A stretch of 64,000 bases of DNA from Clusia tigrina (lineage: Eukaryota > Arthropoda > Insecta > Diptera > Clusiidae): positions 62,222,322 through 62,286,321 of the forward strand of contig OV050030.1 in assembly GCA_920105625.2 (NCBI GenBank). The letters are read 5' to 3'. A program made the translations under genes and the position numbers. Positions 10,870-23,598 of the stretch are shown piece by piece. The notes below the pieces were generated by a model, which saw only the letters and a program-made list of their open reading frames with translations, had not been told where the DNA came from and ran no database searches. How positions within the stretch are numbered: the stretch's first letter is position 1; the number at the start of each line of letters is the position of its first letter.

Positions 10870-11700
10870 ATTTAAGTCATGCACACGATTCCGAAAAATC
10901 TCCTTTGAAAACAGTTTGTAGTCAGGTTGTTTCATTTGGTGGCGTTATATCCCAATTTCGGCTAGATTTCTCTTCCAAAAGCATGTTGACCTCTTTAGTC
11001 GGATTCCACTGAGCAAGATTCGGCACATTCATATGGTTATACATGTACCTGTTTTCAGTTTCGATTATTTACTTCGACTTTCTACTATTTTGGATAGCTT
11101 TAAAATGATATCATTGAGCTTCATGTCTTTGATTGTGTCCGTTCCATTCGAAAAGTCATTCAACTGAACATACAGATTTGATAATGATATGCTTGGTGCC
11201 AAAGTCAGAACATGCTGACTGAAGCTGACGAATGGAGCAATTGTATCCAAAATTTATTGCCGATTTGTCAAGTGCATCCAAAATGCTTACACGAACATCA
11301 TTAAGTCTTGTTGCAGACCACCGAGAAGTACAGACTGCAGTTCGATAGATTTCAATGAAAATTTGTACTCTTCCTATTCATGCACCAATTGCTTTGCTAA
11401 ATTACTTTCGAAGCCTCTAGGCAATTTGACATTTTTCATGCCATCCAAAGTTTTCAGGATCGAACTAATGTGTGATTTCAATGAAATAAGTGTCAATTGA
11501 TCTGATTGCAATTGCTTCTGGAACCGACTAAATACGAACAATGCATCAGCCAACAATGCAATCCGTTTCACAGTTTCTAATTCTGTCAAATAATTGAGAA
11601 ATCAAGTGCAACCTACGAATTTAAAATATCTTTGCTATCATTAGCAGATACAATCCATGATCGAAAGTAATGCCTTTGAATTCTGGTGGACGAATAGCTA
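10870..11700 (-). pseudogene. hAT-like / domesticated-hAT-type transposase remnant
   Basis: Reverse-strand coding fragments in consistent order: FDRIRNC, then LADALFVFSRFQKQLQSDQ and LPRGFESNLAKQL (11374-11589), then LDTIAPFVSFSQHVL and IKDMKLNDIILKL (11065-11250), then MYNHMNVPNLAQW and NPTKEVNMLLEEK (about 10920-11050). The series LAD-x-LS-FQ-LQ, followed by an FxxxL..LAPF region, resembles the central part of hAT-derived proteins with a BED finger. Stops and frameshifts separate the blocks, and neither end of an element was found. Assignment to hAT is from recollection of family style, not from a catalytic motif. Confidence 0.4.
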
Positions 11701-13036
11701 AGATATGAAAAAAGCTGTACACTGGCAAAAAACATTGGTTTGATGCAAAAAAGAAAAAGGTATAAATATTTAATTATATTAACAGGCTTTTTAACTAGAC
11801 TGATTTTAATACAATTGACAAATAAATGGCTAAAAAAGGAGAGAAAGAAATTTTAAAAAAATGTATGACTCTCATTCCCATTCCTTAATAAGCATTACGT
11901 TACAAAAAGAAAATTACTTCAGTGTGCAAACGGAGAGCAAATGGATATATTCCAGACAATAATGGAGAAGGCGTGGCCTTTATATGATTATTTTATTTAT
12001 TTATTATAGTTTTTTACTATAAATTATCGTAAACAAGTATCTGATTTTTTTCTACACTCCTTTCAAAGACCACTGTCAAGTCTACTGTCAGAATGCAAGT
12101 TAAGATAAATCTTTATTTGCAAAGCCAATGGCTAATATAAACAAATAGCATCTTAAAGATGCATAAAAGTAAATTCATATAAGAAGATGAGCATCGGCAA
12201 ATTCTGATTGATGCCGTATCTCATGATAGAATAAACAAAAACAAGTTGTATCCTGAGGAATCAAGCAAGGCTTCGTCTTATTTCGTTCTCACGCTAAAAG
12301 TGAAGACATCAGCAACTTCCTTCTGATGCATTCTTTATCTAATGATGAAATAATTATTTCTCATGATGAAATAGTTATTTTGTTTATATTAAAAAACTAT
12401 AAAAAGAAAGAGGGTTTATTGAGATACTCAGTTGGATTTTAGCAGGCAACAGTTGGCGGTTGACATCTAAGAGTTTATGCGGTTCTTAAGAGTTCTTGTT
12501 TGACTTCACTATCGTTGAGATTGTAATAAATAGTTTTATTTTTTAAAAACGCAAAGTCGCGCGAAAAACTATTAAGTTGCATTCATCATAATGTAAACAT
12601 GGATTGTGCTTCAAATAATATTAAAATTAATTATTACATATTAAGGAGTGACGACTTTTTCGCAACAATTTACTTGATGTTTTCTATATAATATTTTTTG
12701 TATTCTTACTCATTGCTTTCTTTTTTTACAACATTTCTCGGAGTGCATTAGTTAGTTTTTCTAATTTGCAGTAGTGTTAGTGTTTTGTTTTACTTTCTAA
12801 ACTTTTCATGGTCATACCATTATTTTGCTAACAATTTGTGTAGTGAGTAATTTCTTTGTTCTACGGAAAAAGCGTGTAATTGAAATTTAAAAGGTAAGTG
12901 AAAACTTACTTTCAATTGCATGCAGTAAATTACATTATTATGGATGTGGCCTCTAATCATGCTGAGAGAAACTGATTATTTCACGGGGTGCTTGCTTGGT
13001 TTGCAATTAAGTCAAGTATAAGTTTATCAATTTTTT
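11701..13036. other. Gene-free AT-rich stretch with one partial repeat copy
   Basis: No gene is seen. The segment 12085-12245 is a diverged partial direct copy of the sequence at about 15105-15245 (shared AAAGCCAATGGCTAA and CATCTTAAAGA.GCATAAAAG), so the repeat that dominates the right half of the window also occurs here. The region around 12420-12560 (AATAAATAG, then AAAGTCGCGCG) vaguely resembles an LTR end but has no partner. Confidence 0.5.
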
Positions 13037-15866
13037 AAATGGTTTTTTTAACGGAAAGAACGGAGTGGGGATATAATTCTATATCTCCCAATCATTAAAT
13101 TGATAGTTTCATACAATTAACAAAGCTTGTATATTTTATGTGTAGTTCTGAATATAAGCAATGTACGAGTATATGTAAGTTATGCACCATTGGAAAAATA
13201 TTCATACCACCTTATCTAGTAAAGCCACTAAAATACCTCTCCCTATCATTTTGCAATTCTCAGGAGTTTATTTGCAACTACAAGTCTGTATATGATTATA
13301 AATATTTTCTACAATCTTTAATTTAATGTTACCATTCACGCGAATGAATTAAGTCCGTATGGTGACTGCGAAGATCAAAACTAAATTTTTCCCTCAAGAT
13401 TCATCCATACTTCACTTTGGTCACAAAGAATGACAATTGCGCCGATTACCGCTAAACATTTTGCGATTAAAGTACATATATGTGCTTACTTTCTTGAAAA
13501 CTTATTTTGAGCTTAAATACATATCTTACGCCTGTTTTAATTAACTCGAAAATGCTGAAACCTGCTCTTGATGGTCAGGTAATGATGCAGAACTGTTTTG
13601 ATGCATGCCGAATGATGATTTAAAATCCTAATAAATGCAATGGGGCTTAAACATGAATCGGCATTTGCAGCACACCCTTATTTAAGCTGGTCCTGGAGCC
13701 ATATTGCCCTATTTTTCTATAGTGTCCAAGGTTTATTTCAAAAATTACTTTCGCGAATACTTAAAAAATTAAAGTGAAAATATTTGTCTTTGATGTTTAA
13801 GGCTAGCAAGATAAAAAATATCAAAGAAACACAAAACGTTTATTTTGTCTAACTGTTGAATTTAAGCTAGAATCATTATATTCACATCGAAGTAATGATA
13901 ACATGCAATATACAACATATGCATTAATATGCAATAATATGAATTTTTATATACCATAGGTAGTTTTAGGATTCAGTCATTCCATTTTCATTGTAATTAG
14001 AATTGCGAAAAGTTTTTACATTCTAACGTCTTGTTGTCTGTAGAAACATTAAGATTAAACCATTTGCGGAAGTAACATTTTATGATATTTATTTTATTAA
14101 ATTGCATAAAATCATTAATGGAAAGTAGAAAAATAAGCAGTAATAAATTAAAAACTTTCCAAGATGATTTGTAAATTTGAGTCCTTCAAATAAATGCAAT
14201 ATCCTTCTTTATACTAGTTACATTATAAATTTGGAAAATTTTATAAGCGATGAGCACAATTTGTAGAAAACAATTTTTATGAAGAGACTCTTAATCATAC
14301 CGGAAATATTTAATCTTAAAATTTCATTAGTAATTTTGTGATTGCCAATATCATGAAAACTGTTCCAAATAATTAAAATGACGACTCAAGCGTTGACATC
14401 AGTGACTACAGTGCCCAACTATTTCGCATCGAAAACGATCAATTAGAAATCTTGCTATTTTTAATAACTGGTTTTCAAATTTTTATACCCTTTACGTTTA
14501 AAAAAGCTAAAATGGGTATACTAATTTTGTGCTTTTAAGACGGGTTGCAATTTTAAAAAGGAGGCGTGGTAGGTATAGACTTAAGTATACAGTTATGATC
14601 AGAATCATTTTCTAAGAATATTTTTTTTGCCCGTCCGTCCGTCTGAGAACGCGAAATAAAAATTGGCAGAAATAGACATGGGGCCCATAATAGTGTGTGT
14701 GCAGAATATGGAGATCATAATACAACTGCCACGCCCATATTTAGCCACAAATCATTACTAGGTTCCTATTCAAGATTTATCAACGAAATTTCACAGGAAT
14801 GTTGCGGGTGCTAACATTAAACACCACACAAAAAATGGGCGGGTTATTTTTACAGCTACGCCTACTATTGACATATTATTCTAATTTACGACCTATACAA
14901 TATTTTTGGACGAAACTATATATTAGTACTTATATGGACCCTACAAACCATATAAAAGAATTGGGGTCTATCAGAAAAGGATACGCCTCCCTCCCATAAA
15001 ATGAACTTTGGGGACACCACTTAAAACCAGTTACCCTGTCTATGCTTCTAGAGATGATATATGAATACAAATTGGTAGCTGTATACATTTGGTCTGTACT
15101 AGCATGGAAGCTAAGATAAATCTTTTTTCACAAAGCCAATGGCTAACCAAACAAATTCCATCTTAAAGAAGCATAAAAGTAAATTCATATAAGAAGCTGA
15201 GCATCGGCAAGTTCGTGATTGATGCTCTATCTCATTTCATGATGGGGTAAATATAAACAATTTATTAACTTTGAATCCTTCAATTCAATGCAAAATCCTA
15301 CTTTATAGTTACAACATAATTTTGCAAAATTTTATAAGCGATAAGCAGAATTTGTAGAGAATAATTTTTCTGAAGAGACTCTTAGTCATAATCATCCATT
15401 AGTGGAAACAGTCAAACACTACTGCCTTAATATCTCATGAACATTTTGTGTTGGCGAAAATGACCAACAAGATGTAAGCAGTATCACACAACTCAACCGT
15501 TTGAATGCAGTGCTAATGCACTTTCTTAAGTGTCCTGGGCATTATCAATCTAGATTGACAATCTTTGGATATGTGTGAGTACGTGTGTGGTTGAGGCTTA
15601 CCGCACACTCTTCAAAATAATTTGTCATAGCTCATTTTATTTTTGCTTTCGTAGGTGCGGTCATGGAATACTCTTCGGTCAATGACCATTTGCTGTTGCT
15701 ATTAGTAGTATGTTATTTTAAAACAAACAAAACAATTAAAAATAATGGAATTTATTAGTTAATTTTTATTATGGACTTTTTTTCTGATTATATGGAACTT
15801 ATTGCACACCCTGAGTAGTTAGTGCTCAGTTGCTTTCATCCTCCCATGTGTTCAGTGCTTTACGGC

Positions 15867-16572
15867 CAAAATACATTTACCAGGTATTATTAATAGAAGA
15901 CCGCTCTCCAAATGTCATTTTTTCTCAGTCATAATAAGTGTCAAAATGAATAAACAATGTTGCTTCTTTTGTAAATTTTGGCCGCTATTTTCGGTCTTGG
16001 CATTTTTTTTCGTAAAAAGTAAAAACTCAAATGACCTTTATTTTTTTGGGTTTTTTTTCATTTATTATTATTTAAAAACAAAATTATGCATACACACATA
16101 TAACAACTAATACAACTTAAATTAATATTTTTAATAATTTACTATTGCCTATTATTCTGTTTTTTTTTTGAGTTGCTAAGTTTTTATTTAAAAATTTAAT
16201 TCTAAAATACATTCGACATTTAAAAAAAAAATTGTTTTACCGCATTTGGTAAATTAACTTTATTGCTAAATTCCATTAACTTTTCACGGAAATCTTGCAG
16301 TGCACAATTTTATTTCTTCTATCTAAATTTTTCTTTTCTCCATGTATTATTGCAAATAACGCAACGATAATGCAACATTTTTCTATTTATTATTGTTTAT
16401 ATATATTTTTAAGTGATTTCACTACACTTTGGAAGCTGACGACAATAATTTACTATTTCCCTTTTTTAGTTTCTTTCCGTATACAACATTCGTTAAGAGA
16501 GCAGATTTGACACATATTATGACTGTTTTCCTCTCACTCTCTCAATTAATAATACCTGGTAAATGTATTTTG
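15867..16572. mobile_element. 706-bp non-autonomous TIR element (8-bp target duplication)
   Basis: A perfect 28-bp terminal inverted repeat starts CAAAATACATTTACCAGG at 15867 and is mirrored to 16572. Flanks are TTTACGGC (15859-15866) and TTCACGGC (16573-16580), an 8-bp duplication with one mismatch. The empty target GCCGTGAA is present in the right copy at 56268-56275. Further inward the inverted match resumes (CAGTCATAATA.GTGTCAAA). An 8-bp duplication fits hAT or P superfamilies. No coding capacity is evident. Confidence 0.85.
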
Positions 16573-16931
16573 TTCACGGCCAAAGCACAACTGAGAAATT
16601 GCTTGTTAATCGCTGCCGCATACATACAAGCATAAAATCATCAAAATAGTTTATCAAAAATATTTTATTTTCATCAATCAGTTTCGAAAGCTGTACATGT
16701 GAGCCGATGATTCGCGACTAGAGCCAAGCGCACCTACACACATTTAAGATTATCAATCAAGATTGATAGCAGCCCATCCGGCCCAAAGCTCATTAACGTT
16801 ATCGAAAACGATAGTAAACCTTCGTAATTTACGAAAGAAACTAACGTTTTCGAGCTGGTTTACGATACGTAAACGATTCGTCTTGCGTTCTTAATTTGCC
16901 ACGCAAAAGTCTCGTTTACGATAGTCGTAAA

Positions 16932-17090
16932 AGCAAAGAAGACAAAGAAAAGACATTCAATTCCCTCCAAATTTATTTACCGTTCCGACCATTTTTTTTG
17001 GTCACACCTATAGCAAAGAAGACAAAGAAAAGACATTCAATTCCCTCCAAATTTATTTACCGTTCTGACCATTTTTTTTGGTCACACGTA
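16932..17090. repeat. 80-bp tandem duplication
   Basis: Two nearly identical 80-bp units start at 16932 and 17012 (AGCAAAGAAGACAAAGAAAA ... TTTTTTTTGGTCACAC), differing at only a few positions. Open frames spanning it are products of the duplication. Confidence 0.95.
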
Positions 17091-18653
17091 TAGTGTATGT
17101 GAATTTATTGTGTTTGTTGTAAAAATATTCCAAATCCCTGTAGTGAAAATTATAGGCAGTCTTCAAAATGTACTACTAAATTGAATAGTAAAAAATCAAG
17201 TGGTTAATTTACTAGTTCAAAACTTATTTATAAGTTAACCAGTTACTGACTTTTACGGCACTTCATTGCCGTGTATACTAAATTTTTCCTATCTTGTCAA
17301 TTTAATAAAAATGGAAGTAAAGACAAACATTGGAATTTGAAGAAAAACAGTTATTTTTATAATTTCAACAACTTTTTGTAATTCCTCAATTTAGAAATAT
17401 ATCTTCAAGTTAACGCGTGTTTTAAAATATCCGCAAGTGTTCGCAAAGAAAATTAGAAATGCGACACAATGAATTAATATGCTGAATTAATGTCAAGTAC
17501 ACATTATTATATTATGTACATACATATATATGAATTTTACATATAATTAAGAGTTTTACTAGTATTTTACATGTCGAGTACACATTATTATAATATGTAT
17601 ATATGAATTTCACATATAATCTGAGTTTTACTAGTACTTTAACTAGTTGGTTTCACTGCTGGGATGTTGTTTGAAATAGCGAGTATTCGGAGAAAAAAAT
17701 CACAAGAAATCAGGGCTACGTTTAAATTAAACTTTTAGGGGGTCACTTCATTTGTATTTTAGAAAGAACTGCGAAACTTCTAAAAAGAAAAGGTTATAAT
17801 AAATCAAAAAAAATTGTATTATTTAATTTGGTATTGAAAACTCAAATGTTAACAAGTTCTTTTCATAAATTATAACTATTCTCAATGTAAAATCTGATCT
17901 AATTGCTTTCCATTTACACTTCTGCTCAATGTAAACGCACCATAGTAATCATAAGATGTAGAATAATAATTTTTTGGTTTTTTGACATAATATTATACTA
18001 CTAATAACTAAAATAATTTATAAAAATTCATTTATATTAAAATGGGGTCCGACTGCCCCAGTAGTCCCCATAGCGTTGCTAAATATGCATGGCCATGAAC
18101 GAATGAAAGTGCACAGGGGACAGTAAAAATATTAGAATTTGGAACAGAAGGAGACAAAAATTAAGAAATTGACGGTCAAAAGAGAAATCAACGTTTTTAC
18201 AGTATTCTCACAAATAACAACAGTTTCAATAGTCTCAGAAAAATCTTCAAAATAGGTCAAAAATGCACCTAAACGAATTAAGTTAACGGCTTTATGCTTT
18301 TAATTAAACAGAGGTAGTGTTTCTTTCTTTAATAATGTAGAAAACAATTTTTTATTTTGTCGAATTAATTTTTTTACTTAAACGTAACTGGAATATTTCG
18401 ACTTGTGGATCTTGAGGGTTCATTGATAATGAGAAATTATCAAAGAAATTGTATGTTTTCAGTTATTTTGAGAAGTTAAGTGAATTGAGGAATGACGAAA
18501 GAAGAGTTAAGGGGGGTGCAATGTATTTTTACCACTACATACATCAATTTTAAAAACTGCTCTCAGTAGTAGAGCTCGCACAAATAAATTCAAATTAACT
18601 TTCTATTCTTGAATGTTCTTTGCCTATAGTGTATGTGAATTTATTGTGTTTGT
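17089..18653. repeat. 29-bp exact direct repeats flanking a 1.5-kb segment
   Basis: Positions 17089-17117 and 18625-18653 are identical over 29 bp (beginning TATAGTGTATGTGAATTTAT). The segment between them, 17118-18624, is AT-rich without a gene. It may be an insertion with a long target duplication or the product of recombination. Within it, 17492-17572 and 17573-17642 form an imperfect ~80-bp tandem duplication. Confidence 0.75.
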
Positions 18654-18906
18654 GTTAACGTATACCACATGGTAAAAGTATCGTAAATGAAATCGAGAAC
18701 GAGACTTTTACGAACTTTTAATATCCTTTTAAAATTCTGTAAAAATTGTGTACATTAATTTAAAAATATTGGTTTTTTTTTACATATAATTTCTGTAGAA
18801 TATATTGTATAGATCTTTTAATTCAATAATATAATGTAAAAAATTTAAAAGTAATGGAATTTAATTGGCTTGAAAATATTTGAGAATTTACTACAAACGG
18901 GGTGAT

Positions 18907-19098
<192 letters not shown>

Positions 19099-19533
19099 AT
19101 ATATTTTCTATTTCTGTTCATTTCACTGAAACACTATATTTCACTCACACACTATTATATATATTAGTTAACTCGCTTTTATAAAAAAATACTTTTTAAA
19201 AAATTCACAAACAATCGCAAGCAGACTTTGACTCAGTGATGCCAGATGATATTTTCAAAAAAACCTACGCAAGCAAAAAAAAATCCCTTTTCTCCCTACA
19301 TGGCTAAAAAATTTTCCCTACAATTTTCCCTACAAATATGAATATAGTTTTTTAAATTAATTATAGTTTATAACATTTAAAGTTAAAGTTTGTATATTTA
19401 TTAGTATTAAAGCAACACAAATTACAGTCTTTAAGGATAAAAAATCAGTCATTTAAAATAACTAAAACAAAAATAACAATTCATTTAAATTATAGATTAT
19501 TCTATAAAAAAAAAAACCAACAAAAAAAAAAGT

Positions 19534-21519
19534 TTAAGTATAAAGAACATTTGAATTAAACTTTTCAAAATGATTTTGATTGCACTTAAAATCTTTGCAA
19601 TCAATTTCTTCGTTTTGCAAGAAGGATCTTATTATACATATGGAATTTAAATTATCGTGGCTCAATTTGTTCCTTTTTTTGGTACGAACATCGGTAACTA
19701 CCGAAAATATTCGTTCAGCATCCGCATTTGCATGAGGTAATGCAAACAGTTTTTTTACCAACTTTGATAAATTGGGAAATATAAAATTGTCATTAAAATT
19801 TTTCGCTTGCATAATTTTGCACCAAAATTGTACGATGCCAATTTTTTCAAAAGATTTGATTTCATTTTTAGAAAAACTGTACTCCAGTGATCTCCACTCT
19901 TGTGTCAATTCATTTAAATTTAAGTCAAATTTTTGGCACAAATAAAAAAATTTTAAATCCTCCTTATTTTCTCCAAATGCAGCCATAGGATTTAAAAATT
20001 CCATTTCTTTAAAAAGAGATTCTGTTTTTAATGGAAGTCGGTTTTGAATTTCTTCCAATGCCTTGATATAAAATTTAAGGCAATCCATTTTTATTTGCAG
20101 CATATTTTTTTCGGGCAATTGTTTCAAAAATTCTTCGCATTCAGGTCCCAGAAAAACTTCTTGAATCGGTAATGATACATGGGGTGAACGAACTATGCAA
20201 TTTGTTTTTAACTCCGTTTTTTTTATACAATTTTGTCCAAGTTTTAGAAATATTTTAACTGACTCCGAATGAAGTACATGGATTAAAATTTTTTTCGATT
20301 GAAAAAGTGCATTTAGTTCGTTGAGGTAGTTTAAAGCATACTTTAAAAACAATAAATATGCTTTGTTGCATACGTTACTGAATTCGGCGCAAATCCATTC
20401 AGCCGATTTTAATTTATCACGAGCGTGTGCACTTTTAAAGTATTCGATTAGAACGTTCCAATAATGCAGTATACGTTCTATACATTTTTGACGAGACAAC
20501 CAGCGAGTCTCGGAAGTTCTTAAAATTCTTCGTTTTTCTTCGTTCATCATAACTTGGAACTCCTCCAACTCTGTACACCTTTTTGAGCTACCTGAAATAT
20601 ATGTGCCAATTTGACGAATTAACTCCTCGGGTGCTCGCGGTAGTTCCAAGCATGCTTTGTTAGCAATAAGAGCTGCAGAATGACAAATACATTTGATATT
20701 TATACTGTGTGGATTGTCCTCCAAGAAACGGGAAACAAATGAATCGTTTTTACCAACCATGGTATTTTCTCCATCGGAACCTACTCCAACTACGTTGTCA
20801 AATGGTATAGAATAACTCAAAATTGTGTTTTTAAACAGTGTGTACAATGATTTAGCAGTACCGTCAGTTACCAACTGGTCAGTACCAACTGGTATGAGAT
20901 CTAAAAGCTGCACAGTAATTTTTTCAGATTCTTCGTCAAAAAATTTGACCAGAACACATAGGCTTTTTTTTGACGATATGTCTGTGCTTCCGTCAACTAA
21001 AGCAGAAAAATTATACTTTCTTAATTTTGAAATCAATTTGGATTTTTCCTCTTCGGCTAATATGCTTTGTATAATTTTTGTACATTTAGTTCTTCCCAAT
21101 TTGCACTTTTTTAAAATTTCCGAATCCGGTACAATTTCTTTTAACAGGGGTATAAGGTGATCAACAACTTGGAATGCCACATTGTGCTCTGCAAAAAACA
21201 TACTGATTCGCATTTCAAAATTTTTAACTGGGTCCTCCGCCTTATTTTGTTTGTTGGTAAACATGTCAATCTTTTGTGCATTTTTGAGTGAGACCACATT
21301 TTTCTTGTGTATTTTGCTTAAGCTATGCTTGAAAAGCTCCGACTTCCCACAGTTCAAAATTTTTCCACATGCGGAGCACCTGCATTTGTATATGTCTTTT
21401 GGTATTACTTCCAGCCATCCTTTAAACTCGCTTTCGTCAAGCCATATAGGGCGAAACTTTTGTTTCCTATATTTTTTTGGGGGGCTTCTGCGGCCATGTG
21501 AAGATTCACTTGAAGACAT
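19534..21519 (-). CDS. hAT transposase, apparently intact (661 aa)
   Basis: The frame is uninterrupted from MSSSESSHGR to the stop. Domains in order: a basic N-terminus; a BED-type zinc finger, CSAC (C48, C51) with H65 and H71; an RNase H-like catalytic core with VDGSTD (D176/D180), GVGSDGENTM (D249) and CICHSAALIANKA (C277..H280); the RTSETRW block with its conserved Trp near 345; and a C-terminal hAT dimerisation region NADAERIFSVV (E602), then TKKRNKL. All three acidic catalytic positions expected of hAT proteins appear present. A probable 67-bp 5'-UTR intron (21523-21589, GTAAGC...AAACAG) ends just before the ATG, which supports this start. It would cut and paste DNA bearing the CAGTGATGCC ends. 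Confidence 0.92.
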   Translation of the reverse strand: MSSSESSHGRRSPPKKYRKQKFRPIWLDESEFKGWLEVIPKDIYKCRCSACGKILNCGKSELFKHSLSKIHKKNVVSLKNAQKIDMFTNKQNKAEDPVKNFEMRISMFFAEHNVAFQVVDHLIPLLKEIVPDSEILKKCKLGRTKCTKIIQSILAEEEKSKLISKLRKYNFSALVDGSTDISSKKSLCVLVKFFDEESEKITVQLLDLIPVGTDQLVTDGTAKSLYTLFKNTILSYSIPFDNVVGVGSDGENTMVGKNDSFVSRFLEDNPHSINIKCICHSAALIANKACLELPRAPEELIRQIGTYISGSSKRCTELEEFQVMMNEEKRRILRTSETRWLSRQKCIERILHYWNVLIEYFKSAHARDKLKSAEWICAEFSNVCNKAYLLFLKYALNYLNELNALFQSKKILIHVLHSESVKIFLKLGQNCIKKTELKTNCIVRSPHVSLPIQEVFLGPECEEFLKQLPEKNMLQIKMDCLKFYIKALEEIQNRLPLKTESLFKEMEFLNPMAAFGENKEDLKFFYLCQKFDLNLNELTQEWRSLEYSFSKNEIKSFEKIGIVQFWCKIMQAKNFNDNFIFPNLSKLVKKLFALPHANADAERIFSVVTDVRTKKRNKLSHDNLNSICIIRSFLQNEEIDCKDFKCNQNHFEKFNSNVLYT

Positions 21520-21522
21520 TTT

Positions 21523-21589
21523 CTGTTTAAAGATAAAACTTCACTAGTCCGACTTCAGAGCATTTAAATTATGCCAAAATATTGCTTAC
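21523..21589 (-). other. Putative 5'-UTR intron of the hAT transposase
   Basis: On the minus strand a donor AAG|GTAAGC at 21589 and an acceptor TTTAAACAG at 21523 bracket 67 bp, a typical fly intron size. The ATG lies four bases downstream of the acceptor. Confidence 0.5.
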
Positions 21590-22724
21590 CTTATAATTTC
21601 AATTCACAATCCACATAAAACAATTTTTCTTTACAAAGAATTCAGTTTTTTACAAAAAAGAAACAAAACAAACACCTGATATTGCCAATATGACTGGTTA
21701 AGTAATGCTAACTATAGTGAAACAATAAACGTTAAAAATTTAATAAAAAAACGCCTGATATTGCCAACTCGTCATAGAAATATTGTTTTGTTCAATTCGA
21801 CAAAAACATTTTTTCGAGAAAAACGATAAACAGTTTCCGAAGGATTTAGAAAGGAAAATTATTTTTAAAATTAAAAAAAAAATCCCTACTTTTGGTCGAA
21901 TATGAAAAATCTGTCCCTATTTCCCTACGCTCATGTTTTTAAGTCAAAAAAACCTACTTGTAGGGAATTTTCCCTACTTCTGGCATCACTGCTTTGACTC
22001 AAAATTATAAGAAGCAAAATTGAGGGAAAGTTAATAACGAAAATGCTAACGTTAGTTATCAGCTGAATGAGGAGCGAATTGACAATGTTCGAGAAACCTT
22101 CGTAAACAACGTATAATTAACGATAGTTTACTATCGAAATTTCTTCGTAAAATACGATACTCGTAAATATCGCTATAGCGAATTTTTGGCCGGATGGGAG
22201 AGAGTACAGAGCAATGACTCTTATTTTGCGCTCACTAACCCATGTGCAAAACTGCAGTAGTTGGCTGATTTTCTTCAGAATCCATATAGGCAACTAATGA
22301 TAAACAAAGACAGTTTTTTTTAAACATCAGAAAATTTGACGTTTAGGTGTCCCGTCTCTACGGTCTCAGTTGGTAGTACCCAGGGCCCTTTAGGTGATAA
22401 AGCGCAGAGCTGCCGGCATTGCGAAGAGGGTTACCCTCGAGTAAATTTGCCTTCTATTTCACTAGTGCAGCTGGCGGGAAATTTTATTTAAATGCAAAAA
22501 ACTTAAAAAAGGGGTACACATCTCTTGAAATGTATAGCTTGTGGCATTTTTAAAGAAGATAACCCCAATAAAATTAACATTTTAAATGAATTATAAAATA
22601 TTGGTGTTTTATTTTTACCTGAAGCCCCCTGTGTAAATATAAAATATTTTTTCCTCATCTCGTTTGTTTGTGTTTTGTGTTTCTCATACATATGTATGGA
22701 CTCCCTTCTGTCCGGCCGATGCGA

Positions 22725-22985
22725 CTGTTTCGAAAAAGTGGATAAGGTTCTGCCGGTAACATATAAATTATTTAAATTGTATTCATATTGATGAAATTGT
22801 CAAATTCTTTAAAGCCTCGCTTCTCGTAGATTGTTCAACCGCGGCGCTGTGCCAACAATTTTCAAACCGACTAGTGAAATTTCGGAACATACTCATCGCG
22901 TTGAACGAAGGGAAAATAAAAAGATTATCGCTAAGCTACTCCTAGAGCAAAATGTTGTCAATTATTTATAGGGATATTAAAAATC
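22725..22985 (+). pseudogene. THAP-domain gene remnant in the left repeat copy
   Basis: An exon-like piece VSKKWIRFC ends at about 22755 before GTAACA. A second piece from about 22812 reads SLASRRLFNRGAVPTIF, then EHTHRVERRENKK and LLLEQ. KKW-x2-FC and GAVPTIF are the Trp and AVPTIF landmarks of a THAP domain. The equivalent stretch in the right copy, on the opposite strand, keeps the same reading frame. No N-terminal Cys pair was found, and the rest of any transposase is absent. A weak second ORF (EPACSEKPFGVIH.ERWAF) follows at about 23036-23180. Confidence 0.5.
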
Positions 22986-23283
22986 ATCAGCAATTATTTA
23001 TAAGGATATAAAAAATGTATTAACATACATAATTGAACCAGCATGTTCAGAAAAACCTTTCGGTGTCATTCATGCAGAAAGGTGGGCTTTCCATTTAAGT
23101 GAATGGGAGTTATCGAAACCAACAGAATATATGATGGTATATAGAATTGCATTACAAAACAATTTTGAAACTATTCAAAAATAATTTGATTCCAAAACAT
23201 ATGGAACAAGCCTCCGATATCGATTGGAAAGCCCTGGCAGCTAGTGCTTTTATTAATTACAATTTTAATTGAAATTAATAATT

Positions 23284-23598
23284 ATAAGTAAATAAATAAA
23301 AACATAATTTTTCCTGGCGAGAATGCTTCTTAAAATTCGGAAATTGCATAGTGAAATTGAAGAAAACCTCTAAAAGCCAAAAAGGAAATTTTGTGGAACA
23401 TAACATAATTTTATTATTATTACTATTATACTTCAATTATTATTACTACTATTAGTATTCTTCATAATAAATTAACTGAAAGAAACGCTTCACTTTTCTT
23501 GCGCAGCTTATTCAAGCCATTGCAAAGAGCACACGTTTTGCAAACACTTTCTAATGGTGAACGCATAGAGAGACTATTGTTAATATAGTTATATAACT
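23284..23598. other. Gene-free spacer with (TTA/ATT)n tract
   Basis: AT-rich sequence with an ATTATTATTACTATTATA tract near 23408. Homology with the right repeat copy ends at about 23283. I see no gene here. Confidence 0.5.

Larger units (their letters stand above)
19234..21991 (-). mobile_element. Complete hAT transposon
   Basis: Terminal inverted repeats CAGTGATGCCAGA (19234-19246) and TCTGGCATCACTG (21979-21991) are perfect over 13 bp. They are flanked by an exact 8-bp duplication CTTTGACT (19226-19233 and 21992-21999), the hAT hallmark. Subterminal TTTTCCCTAC / GTAGGGAAAA motifs recur at both ends (around 19290-19340 and 21895-21980), likely transposase-binding sites. The 2,758-bp element carries one long transposase ORF on the minus strand. 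The perfect duplication and open frame suggest recent insertion, into the 5.4-kb CCCATCCGGCC element. Confidence 0.95.

Noticed and set aside
20825..21547. Plus-strand open frames opposite the hAT transposase
   Set aside because: They are shadows of the minus-strand transposase gene.
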